Source: an uncultured Bacteroides sp. (lineage in GTDB: Bacteria; Bacteroidota; Bacteroidia; Bacteroidales; Bacteroidaceae). From it: 12,873 nucleotides of DNA. Shown here piece after piece: positions 1-5,601 of this stretch. Location: the NCBI GenBank assembly GCA_934716785.1, contig CAKUYM010000099.1, positions 1 to 12,873 on the forward strand, written 5' to 3'. The stretch's first letter is position 1; each line of letters starts with the position of its first letter. The position numbers and the translations under genes were made by a program. The notes beneath the pieces are model-generated. The model was not told the DNA's origin. It ran no database searches and saw nothing but the letters and a program-made list of their open reading frames with translations.

Positions 1-193
1 GTTCTATTACAAAATTATTCTTTTGCATTTGAACAAAATATGTTCCAGTATAAAGATTATCCATTCCCAGTTGCTTCGAATTTGCTTCATGCGGATTAGT
101 ATTCCAGTCATCAAAATTTCCGGTACACCCAATTACCATCAAAGCTGATATTCCAAGCAAACTAATTTGTTGAAATAAGTTACATGTCTTCAT
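1..193 (-). CDS. SusD/RagB-like outer-membrane lipoprotein, N-terminal fragment
   Basis: This is the first 64 codons of a minus-strand gene that runs off the left edge. The protein starts MKTCNLFQQ, has a hydrophobic stretch (residues 10-22) and a lipobox VIGC with the acylated cysteine at residue 23. The mature protein starts CTGNFDDWNTNPHEA. An acidic-aromatic stretch followed by NTNP just after the lipid cysteine is characteristic of the SusD-like_2 branch of SusD/RagB nutrient-binding lipoproteins. By family knowledge it would sit on the cell surface as the lid of the SusC channel, so its partner is probably the transporter at 1310-4438. It lies 131 bp downstream of the phosphodiesterase gene on the same strand. 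I see no TAnnTTTG promoter in that gap, so co-transcription is likely. The assignment rests on the N-terminus alone; the ligand cannot be inferred. Confidence 0.75.
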   Translation of the reverse strand, partial: MKTCNLFQQISLLGISALMVIGCTGNFDDWNTNPHEANSKQLGMDNLYTGTYFVQMQKNNFVIE

Positions 194-218
194 ATTTTTA
201 TTTTTGTTCTTATTAGTA

Positions 219-235
219 TCCCGCTAAAATCGGGA
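219..235 (-). repeat. Small GC-rich inverted repeat ahead of the susD homologue
   Basis: TCCCG and CGGGA form a perfect 5-bp inverted repeat around a 7-nt loop. On the minus strand it falls about 25 nt upstream of the susD start codon, in the leader between the phosphodiesterase and susD genes. It stands out because the surrounding sequence is very AT-rich. It is not followed by a U-tract, so it is not a convincing terminator; an mRNA-stabilising or translation-modulating role is only a guess. Confidence 0.35.
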
Positions 236-255
236 CAAGTTTATATTTTCAAAGA

Positions 256-270
256 CTCTTAGAATAAGAG
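256..270 (-). repeat. Short inverted repeat after the phosphodiesterase gene
   Basis: CTCTTA-gaa-TAAGAG is a perfect 6-bp inverted repeat with a 3-nt loop. It lies about 55 nt past the phosphodiesterase stop codon on the minus strand, and is followed there by TCTTTGAAAATATAAA, only partly U-rich. It could be a weak or partial terminator that lowers susD expression, or an RNA processing site, or chance in AT-rich DNA. Confidence 0.35.
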
Positions 271-324
271 GATTCGTTTCATAAAAAACATTCATCTACT
301 TTTACGAGACAATAATATTGATCA

Positions 325-1227
325 TCATTCCTGTTTACGAAAAATAGACTTTCCTCGCCACTCTTCCGGAGCTTTCAACCGCAGCATCTGAAGAATAGTA
401 GGAGCCACATCATATTTCATCATTGGAAAATTCAATTGTCTACCTTTGTCTATTTTATTCCCGACTACAGTGAAAAGGACATTCATGTCCTCCATACTTT
501 TTCCACCATGTACAGCATTATGCCCTCCATGATCTGATGTAAATATTATTGCAGTTGACTTCATATCCAAATGCGTTTTGATAAAATCTACGAGTTCGCC
601 AACCTGCCTGTCTACTTCATCACAAGCAATCAAATATTCGTTCGACTCCCATTCATACTTATGTCCAGAAGGATCTGGCTGTGAAAAATAAGTAAAAAGG
701 AAATTGGGTGATTTTTCCTGAATATAACGCATTGACTCCTTAACAACCGCTTCGTCATCCATAGAGCACAATTTATCATAGTTGACAGCAGCCTTCGGAT
801 ATAAATAACCTATGCCATCCCAAGAATAAATAACTCCTGTTTCAGCCTTTGGCATTTGGTCACGTATTACACCAAACAACGTAGGAAACATACCCCAATG
901 ATCCACATATACCGGTGGGAAATCAGGAACCTTGCTACCCCAATCAGAAAAACCATGCATCTCACTTCCTGCTCCTGACAACAAAGTTTCCCAATTGATT
1001 GCACTGGATGAAGGGAGTACACTACGACATTCCAAAGTCCAACTTCCCTCTCTAATCAAGTTTTCAATATTTTTAAAACGGCCGGGATTATTCTTTATAG
1101 CAGTAGCAGAAAATCCATCCGCCCCAATTAAAATCACATGAGCATAGCGAGGAAGTCTTGCTAACGCAGTCGTTTCACACGTTAACAGAAGGATGACTAA
1201 TATCCATATATGATTCAATATTCTCAT
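325..1227 (-). CDS. Secreted type I phosphodiesterase/nucleotide pyrophosphatase family protein
   Basis: This 300-residue protein belongs to the alkaline-phosphatase superfamily, type I phosphodiesterase/NPP branch, a two-metal hydrolase of phosphomonoesters or phosphodiesters. The expected active-site set is present in order: Asp37 in LIGADG, a nucleophile region PSSSAIN in which Ser75 aligns with the usual Thr and Asn78 is conserved, Asp185 and His189 in QPDPSGH, Asp232-His233 in TSDHGGH, and His240 in VHGGK. The N-terminus is a signal peptide with likely cleavage after ALA (residue 23). Cys17 is not in an acceptable lipobox, so the product is probably periplasmic or secreted. It lies 82 bp after the susC homologue and 131 bp before the susD fragment, all on one strand, so it probably acts on the imported ligand and may release phosphate or a phosphorylated headgroup. 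Class is secure; substrate is not predictable. Serine instead of threonine as nucleophile is seen in bacterial members. Confidence 0.88.
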   Translation of the reverse strand: MRILNHIWILVILLLTCETTALARLPRYAHVILIGADGFSATAIKNNPGRFKNIENLIREGSWTLECRSVLPSSSAINWETLLSGAGSEMHGFSDWGSKVPDFPPVYVDHWGMFPTLFGVIRDQMPKAETGVIYSWDGIGYLYPKAAVNYDKLCSMDDEAVVKESMRYIQEKSPNFLFTYFSQPDPSGHKYEWESNEYLIACDEVDRQVGELVDFIKTHLDMKSTAIIFTSDHGGHNAVHGGKSMEDMNVLFTVVGNKIDKGRQLNFPMMKYDVAPTILQMLRLKAPEEWRGKSIFRKQE

Positions 1228-1257
1228 ATTATATTAATATTTAGCTTAATTCATTAG

Positions 1258-1289
1258 CGTCCCTTTAATGTCCAATTAACAAGGGGACG
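1258..1289 (-). repeat. Hairpin between susC homologue and phosphodiesterase gene
   Basis: CGTCCC (1258-1263) and GGGACG (1284-1289) form a perfect 6-bp GC-rich inverted repeat. It extends by TTT/AAG to 9 positions, one of them a wobble in plus-strand RNA or a C-A mismatch in minus-strand RNA. The loop is 14 nt. It lies about 20 nt past the susC stop codon within the operon and is not followed by a U-tract on the minus strand. A role in 3'-end protection of susC mRNA or partial attenuation is possible; this is inference. Confidence 0.4.
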
Positions 1290-1309
1290 ATGTTCCATAC
1301 CAATTCGTA

Positions 1310-4300
1310 TTAAAAATCAAGTTTTACGGAGAAACCGATATTACGTGTACTGGGTTGCATGAAATAATCAATTCCCTGGAAATAAGTTCCCGTACTGGCC
1401 GTTAATTCAGGATCATAGGGGGCTTTATTGTAAAACATTATCAAATTTCGTCCTATCAATGAGACCTGTGCTCCCTGTATCCATTTCACCCATTTATTGA
1501 CCGGTATATTATATCCTAACGAAAGTTCGGCCAACCGGATATTTGTTGCATCATACACATACATAGAACCTATACCGGAGTTTCCTCCACCGACTACTTC
1601 ATAATATTCTTTCGCAGGAATGCGCTGTCCGTTTACCAATACGCCTCCATTATCACGTGCATCAGCAGAAGCCTTTGAAGCGCCAAAGAAATCCAACTTA
1701 GCCTGTGTAGATGAAACTCCTACACCACCAAAACGGGCATTGATAAGGAAACCGAGCGTTACCCCTTTCCACTCAAAATTATTACGCCATCCCATCGTGT
1801 AATCAGGATTAGCATTTCCGGCACGAACAAAATTGTCCGGATCGGAGCTGACAGTCCGGTCAACCAAGTTTACTTTTATAAATCCATGTTCGTCTGTTTT
1901 CAAAGTATTTACATAGATGTCTCCCATTTGTCCACCTTCTTTCAACACCATACGATAACCATCTGTACCGCCCATATTCATCTCACTCATAGAAACGACA
2001 GCCCCGAGAGGAGTTTCGGTAGGAGGCAACAGTTGTTTAATCTTATTCCGGTTGATAGAATAGGTGAAATTGCTGGTCCAGTTTACCGGTCCCAAAGGCT
2101 GATTAAGACCGACACTCAATTCTATACCTTTATTATCAATGCGACCTGCATTTACATAATAGCTGCTATAACCCGATCCGACTGAAACGGAAGGATTAAA
2201 TAATTGATTGTAGGTAGATGATTTATAAAGGGTAAGGTCGATATTGAGTTTGCTTCCAAACAGTTTTGTATTGACACCCAACTCATAAGATTTAGTCCGC
2301 TCCGGTTTTAAATTTTTCGCAGTCAGGTAAGTCGTGGTCTGGGGGTAACCATTCAGAATTTTATACGTATTCATAGGAACAAAGCGCATAGGAGCATTAC
2401 CTACCTCACTATAAGAAGCACGCACCTTCAAGAAAGACAATATATCAGACTTGATAGGCAATAGTTCCGTTAAAATGCCAGAGAGTCCTACAGAAGGATA
2501 AGGGATACTTTTCGTGTCTGTTCCCGCCAACGCACTCGCCCAGTCTATACGACCGGTTAAATCCAAATAAACCATGCTCTTATAGCCTATTTGCGCTGTA
2601 GCGAAAACAGCCTGTGTCTGATCATGGTAACCATTCTGCTGCAAACGTATCCCGGTAGTTTTTAGATTACTGAAAGTAAAGCTATTAGGAACGCTCTGCA
2701 ATGGTCCTCCAACTTCAGAGAAATCATAACGAGTATCACGCAAACTTGTACCCAAAGTAGCCGTAATGGAGAAATCGCCAATGTACTTGTCAATGTTCAA
2801 CATAGCATCAGCATACCACTGTGTAGTTTTAACATCCGCCTTATAGTAAGCCCCCGTATCACTACCTCCCGTAAACAACATTGATGTAGACGCTCCATAC
2901 TTTTTAGTCCTTACCTCATCCGTACCATCATATTTTACACGCCCCGAGATATTCATCCAGTCAGTAATGTCAAACTTGGCTCCCAAACCCATCAGATAAC
3001 GATTCTTATTATTGTTAAACATATCCCGTTCGGTTATCCAATAAGGGTTCTGCATCATCATACCTTGTTCTCCATAAGGCCAATACTGCGTTTTAAAATT
3101 GCGGGAAGCATTATAGCGTTCAAACGTTTCATATTTCACCATATTGTCTCCACGCGGGAAAAGATAAATTGGAACAATCGGATTGAAATATTGTCCTTGT
3201 GCCAGCATATTCTGTTCAGCCACATTCATATACATAAAACTTGTATCAAAATGAAGACGGTTATTCAACAAGTCAACAGTATTGCGGAATGAGAAGTTGT
3301 AGCGATTCATATCATTGTTATGAATAAGTCCGCGCGCATTCACTGATGAAAGAGAAATATACGTCTGGCTGGTCTCAGAACCCATAGAAAGGCTGACAGA
3401 GTTGTTCACATTATAACCAGTCTGGAAAAAATCTGCCGGGTCATAGCTTGTAGGTACAGCCAATTTTTCTCCCCAACTGGAATATTCTCCAGCCACCGAT
3501 CCATAAGTATTCTGGAATTCGGGCATCACAAAAGGAGAATTAAATGTTGTATTGTTGGATACGCTGACAGCAACCTTGCCTGTTTTTCCTTTTTTAGTAG
3601 TAATCATAACCACACCGTTGGCGGCATCACTACCATAAAGAGCTGCAGCCGCTGCACCGGTCAGAACCGACATACTTTCAATATCATCCGGATTCAATGT
3701 CGCAATACCATCACCGGTCTGCCCCATACCTGTATACAAATCACTTGGTTGCTGGCCTGACAACTGTGGCAATGGAATACCATCCACTACATACAATGCA
3801 TTATTATTACCGGAGATAGATTTCGTACCACGCATTACGACCCTGGCTCCTCCGCCCACACCGGAAGAACTTGTATTGATAGCCACACCTGCCACCTTAC
3901 CGGCTAATGAATTCATAAAATTCGCATCTTTCACCGTCACCAAATCTGCCGGCTTCAACTCCTGTACATTATAAGTCAGAGCCTTAGTCTCTTTTTTAAT
4001 ACCCAAGGCAGTAACAACAACTTCGTTCAGTTCTGTCAAATCCTCCTTTAATACTATATGTATAGACTTATTGCCCTGTACTGTTATTTCCTGTGTGGCA
4101 TATCCCGTATAAGAAACCACCAATACATCGCCTTTTTTAGCTTTCAAAGAGAAATTTCCGTCCAAATCGGTTATTGCTCCCACCGTTGTTCCCCTAATTA
4201 CAATATTGACGCCAATCAACGGTTCCCCATTAGCATCCTTTACTGTACCGCTCACCAACCCTGCATTCTGTTGAGTTGTCTCATAAGCCACATTTACGTC

Positions 4301-4438
4301 TTGTCCCCCCATAGCTGTCATCGGCATACCAGAAGCAACCAGCAACAAGAACGAGACACCACCCCTTCTCCATCTTGAAGAAAGAGTCCACTTTGAATAA
4401 TACTTGTTTTTCAATGCTGTTAACTGATTTTTTTTCAT
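1310..4438 (-). CDS. SusC/RagA family TonB-dependent outer-membrane transporter
   Basis: This 1042-residue protein is a complete SusC/RagA transporter, which imports a ligand across the outer membrane using TonB energy together with a SusD lipoprotein. An unusually long basic n-region (about 27 residues) precedes the hydrophobic signal segment VSFLLLVASG. A carboxypeptidase-regulatory-like domain follows at about 62-131 (VSGTVKDANGEPLIGVNI through the SYTGY core). A TonB-box-like segment ELNEVVVTALGI is at about 136-147. The plug domain spans about 150-285 (MRGTKSISG, LYVVDGIPLP, LYGSDAANGVVMITTKKG). The rest is a beta-barrel ending in the terminal phenylalanine typical of outer-membrane proteins (VKLDF). 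No STN domain is present, so this is not a transporter with an obvious FecR-type signalling extension. It is first in the left operon, after a leader of about 210 nt, and is divergent from the GntR regulator, its likely controller. The ligand is unknown. Confidence 0.95.
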   Translation of the reverse strand: MKKNQLTALKNKYYSKWTLSSRWRRGGVSFLLLVASGMPMTAMGGQDVNVAYETTQQNAGLVSGTVKDANGEPLIGVNIVIRGTTVGAITDLDGNFSLKAKKGDVLVVSYTGYATQEITVQGNKSIHIVLKEDLTELNEVVVTALGIKKETKALTYNVQELKPADLVTVKDANFMNSLAGKVAGVAINTSSSGVGGGARVVMRGTKSISGNNNALYVVDGIPLPQLSGQQPSDLYTGMGQTGDGIATLNPDDIESMSVLTGAAAAALYGSDAANGVVMITTKKGKTGKVAVSVSNNTTFNSPFVMPEFQNTYGSVAGEYSSWGEKLAVPTSYDPADFFQTGYNVNNSVSLSMGSETSQTYISLSSVNARGLIHNNDMNRYNFSFRNTVDLLNNRLHFDTSFMYMNVAEQNMLAQGQYFNPIVPIYLFPRGDNMVKYETFERYNASRNFKTQYWPYGEQGMMMQNPYWITERDMFNNNKNRYLMGLGAKFDITDWMNISGRVKYDGTDEVRTKKYGASTSMLFTGGSDTGAYYKADVKTTQWYADAMLNIDKYIGDFSITATLGTSLRDTRYDFSEVGGPLQSVPNSFTFSNLKTTGIRLQQNGYHDQTQAVFATAQIGYKSMVYLDLTGRIDWASALAGTDTKSIPYPSVGLSGILTELLPIKSDILSFLKVRASYSEVGNAPMRFVPMNTYKILNGYPQTTTYLTAKNLKPERTKSYELGVNTKLFGSKLNIDLTLYKSSTYNQLFNPSVSVGSGYSSYYVNAGRIDNKGIELSVGLNQPLGPVNWTSNFTYSINRNKIKQLLPPTETPLGAVVSMSEMNMGGTDGYRMVLKEGGQMGDIYVNTLKTDEHGFIKVNLVDRTVSSDPDNFVRAGNANPDYTMGWRNNFEWKGVTLGFLINARFGGVGVSSTQAKLDFFGASKASADARDNGGVLVNGQRIPAKEYYEVVGGGNSGIGSMYVYDATNIRLAELSLGYNIPVNKWVKWIQGAQVSLIGRNLIMFYNKAPYDPELTASTGTYFQGIDYFMQPSTRNIGFSVKLDF

Positions 4439-4445
4439 AACTTTG
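4438..4445 (+). promoter_or_regulatory. Possible -7 box for an antisense RNA over the susC start
   Basis: TAACTTTG, followed by CA, matches the Bacteroides -7 consensus TAnnTTTG on the plus strand. It overlaps the last base of the susC start codon on the other strand. It points away from susC coding sequence and toward the plus-strand terminator at 4528-4565. No good TTG/TTTG element is found 19-21 bp upstream (an ATG sits at 4414-4416), so the promoter is only half supported. Confidence 0.35.
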
Positions 4446-4450
4446 CAGTT

Positions 4451-4565
4451 AATCTAAAGATTTTAATTTAAACATTAAGTTGATCTCTGTCATCGTAGAA
4501 ATTTGCAGAAATCATTTTTAGGTTCGTAAAGAGAGGGAACATTCAGTTTTCTCTCTTTTGTTTTT
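4451..4565 (+). ncRNA. Putative antisense small RNA opposite the susC leader
   Basis: This is a proposed transcript of about 110 nt inferred from a TAnnTTTG box at 4438-4445 and a strong plus-strand terminator at 4528-4565. It has no coding potential of note. It would be fully complementary to the part of the susC leader just upstream of the start codon. Cis-antisense RNAs at susC homologues are an established mode of repression in Bacteroides (for example DonS in B. fragilis), which makes the reading plausible. The 5' end is estimated from the usual 5-7 nt after the -7 box. The evidence for the 3' end is good; that for the promoter is weak. Confidence 0.45.
4528..4565 (+). terminator. Plus-strand intrinsic terminator inside the susC leader
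   Basis: AAAGAGAGGGAAC (4528-4540) pairs with GTTTTCTCTCTTT (4546-4558) around the loop ATTCA, giving 13 continuous pairs in plus-strand RNA, two of them G-U. The stem runs into TTTTGTTTTTC, a good U-tract. In minus-strand RNA the two wobble positions become C-A mismatches, and the sequence after the stem (ACGAACC) is not U-rich, so the signal is directional. No plus-strand protein gene lies upstream, which is why an antisense RNA is proposed. Confidence 0.65.
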
Positions 4566-4600
4566 CATTATATTTTCATTTCATAAGCAATAGATGTTTT

Positions 4601-4618
4601 TATTATTAGTATTATTAG
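4601..4618. repeat. Perfect 9-bp tandem duplication in the susC leader
   Basis: TATTATTAG occurs twice head to tail (4601-4609 and 4610-4618), directly next to the palindrome at 4619-4636. It lies within the transcribed leader of the susC homologue, about 30-48 nt after the predicted start. It may be part of a regulator-binding region or low-complexity AT sequence. Confidence 0.4.
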
Positions 4619-4636
4619 CATACCAGTATATGTATG
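4619..4636. promoter_or_regulatory. Candidate operator for the divergent GntR regulator
   Basis: CATACcagtatatGTATG is an imperfect palindrome with 5-bp perfect arms and a central TA, centred at 4627/4628. It begins about 12 nt after the predicted susC transcription start, a position suited to a repressor. HutC-type GntR regulators bind short palindromes of similar size, but the usual GTnTAnAC core is not exact here, so this is a candidate only. There is no second convincing copy in the gap. Confidence 0.35.
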
Positions 4637-4654
4637 AACATTTAAAGGTTTGTG

Positions 4655-4685
4655 CAAATATAGATATTATTTTTTATTCCTACAA
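4655..4685 (-). promoter_or_regulatory. Promoter of the susC-phosphodiesterase-susD operon
   Basis: On the minus strand, TTG (4685-4683), a 20-bp spacer and TATATTTG (4662-4655, followed by CACA) match the Bacteroides primary-sigma pattern TTTG-N19/21-TAnnTTTG. Transcription would begin near 4648 and give a leader of about 210 nt before the susC start at 4438. It is back-to-back with the regulator's promoter. Confidence 0.7.
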
Positions 4686-4689
4686 TTTC

Positions 4690-4720
4690 TTGGATATTTT
4701 TTCAAAAAAAACTATTTTTG
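4690..4720 (+). promoter_or_regulatory. Promoter of the GntR-type regulator gene
   Basis: TTG (4690-4692), a 20-bp spacer and TATTTTTG (4713-4720) match the Bacteroides promoter pattern. The predicted start near 4726 leaves a leader of about 20 nt before the ATG at 4746. This placement also argues against any start codon upstream of 4746. The TTG is only 4 bp from the TTG of the opposing promoter. Confidence 0.65.
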
Positions 4721-4745
4721 CCACATAATAATTAATAAAGCCAAT

Positions 4746-5477
4746 ATGAAGATTGATCCAAACAGCAGCAAACCGCTTCACATTCAAGCAGAAGAAATAA
4801 TAAGAAGGCTTATTGAAGAGGATGACTATAAAAATGGGAAATTACTTCCCAGCGAAACCGAAATGTCTGAACAATTAAATATTTCAAGGAATACACTACG
4901 CCAAGCCATCAATAAGTTGGTTATGGAAGGTCTTCTTATTAGAAAAAAAGGTGTAGGTACAAAGGTTGCCAAAAAGGGTATTGTAGGCGGCATTAAGAAT
5001 TGGCTCAGTTTCTCACAAGAGATGAAAATGTTAGGAATCGAGATTCGCAATTTCGAGCTGCACATCAGCCGGAAGAAACTGACGGAGGAGATTGCCAATT
5101 TCTTCAATACAACCCCTTATTCGGATACAGAACGATGCATTGTGCTGGAAAGGGTAAGAGGAAATAAGGAATACCCTTTCGTTTACTTCATCTCATATTT
5201 CAATCCTGCCATCCCGATGACAGGAGACGAAGACTTCACCCGTCCGCTTTATGAATTATTAGAGACACAATATAATATTGTAGTAAAGACCAGCAAGGAA
5301 GAAATATCAGCCCGCTTGGCTGGAGAATTTATAGCCGAGAAATTAGAAATTAATGCCAGTGACCCTATACTGATAAGAAAGCGCTTTGTATATGATGTAA
5401 ATGATATGCCTATCGAATATAATATAGGTTATTACAGGGCAGACAGTTTTACATATACTATAGAAGCGGAAAGGTAA
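4746..5477 (+). CDS. GntR/HutC-family transcriptional regulator with UTRA domain
   Basis: This 243-residue protein is a ligand-responsive DNA-binding repressor of the HutC type. The N-terminal winged helix-turn-helix spans about 8-76, with the classic run LPSETEMSEQLNISRNTLRQ followed by KLVMEGLLIRKKGVGTKV. A UTRA effector-binding domain spans about 95-238 and shows the late strand pattern PILIRKRFVYDVNDMPIEY followed by NIGYYRADSF. UTRA regulators often sense small, frequently phosphorylated, sugars or amines. I chose the ATG at 4746 because an upstream in-frame start at 4650 would put 32 non-homologous residues across the promoter box at 4713-4720. The gene is divergent from the susC operon, so it most likely controls that operon and itself. 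It converges with the GH3 operon, 124 bp away. A single-component GntR protein next to a SusCD locus is less common than hybrid two-component or ECF sigma/anti-sigma control. The effector is unknown. Confidence 0.92.
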   Translation: MKIDPNSSKPLHIQAEEIIRRLIEEDDYKNGKLLPSETEMSEQLNISRNTLRQAINKLVMEGLLIRKKGVGTKVAKKGIVGGIKNWLSFSQEMKMLGIEIRNFELHISRKKLTEEIANFFNTTPYSDTERCIVLERVRGNKEYPFVYFISYFNPAIPMTGDEDFTRPLYELLETQYNIVVKTSKEEISARLAGEFIAEKLEINASDPILIRKRFVYDVNDMPIEYNIGYYRADSFTYTIEAER

Positions 5478-5494
5478 TGCTTAGGAATGGCCTG

Positions 5495-5553
5495 ATTTCG
5501 TTTCATACACAAAATAAAATATGCGTCATTTTGTTTCATATACAAAACAAAAT
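5495..5553. repeat. 26-bp direct repeat in the convergent intergenic region
   Basis: The segment 5495-5520 recurs at 5528-5553 with a 33-bp period. The two copies differ at three positions, all C/T transitions. Both share the core GTTTCATA-y-ACAAAA. Each copy is itself roughly palindromic (ATTT..GTTT against AAA..AAAT). The second copy forms the inner part of the hairpin at 5519-5562. This looks like local duplication of a hairpin unit; its origin is unknown. Confidence 0.55.
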
Positions 5554-5562
5554 GACGCATAT
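5519..5562. terminator. Terminator hairpin between convergent operons
   Basis: ATATGCGTCATTTTGTTT (5519-5536) and its exact reverse complement (5545-5562) form an 18-bp perfect stem with an 8-nt loop. On the minus strand it lies 40 nt past the GH3 stop codon and is followed by TTTATTTTGTG, so it suits the right-hand operon best. On the plus strand the following sequence is AT-rich without a clean U-tract, so its use by the regulator gene is less certain. It is likely a shared terminator. Confidence 0.7.
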
Positions 5563-5591
5563 ATATTCTACATATTAAAATAAGAATATAT
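5561..5591. repeat. Second AT-rich inverted repeat next to the GH3 stop codon
   Basis: ATATATTCT (5561-5569) and AGAATATAT (5583-5591) are exact reverse complements, giving a 9-bp stem with a 13-nt loop. It ends 10 bp from the GH3 stop codon and abuts the stronger hairpin. It may add to termination or mRNA 3'-end protection, or be chance in AT-rich DNA. Confidence 0.4.
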
Positions 5592-5601
5592 GGCACGCCT
5601 T

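Noticed and set aside
1620..4378. Plus-strand open frames at 1620-1802, 1886-2185, 3065-3292 and 4058-4378
   Set aside because: They are shadows of the SusC coding frame, of low-complexity or unstructured composition, with no family resemblance.
4626..4636. GTATATG shared between the candidate operator and the 5533-5553 repeat, as a second regulator site
   Set aside because: Seven AT-rich bases are too few, and the rest of the palindrome is not shared.
4650..4745. 32-codon N-terminal extension of the GntR regulator
   Set aside because: The extra residues are unrelated to GntR proteins and the segment holds the -33 and -7 boxes; the ATG at 4746 gives a standard-length protein.
4826..5107. 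Minus-strand open frame opposite the GntR gene
   Set aside because: It overlaps the winged-helix coding region, has no promoter or domain, and the plus-strand frame is clearly the real gene.
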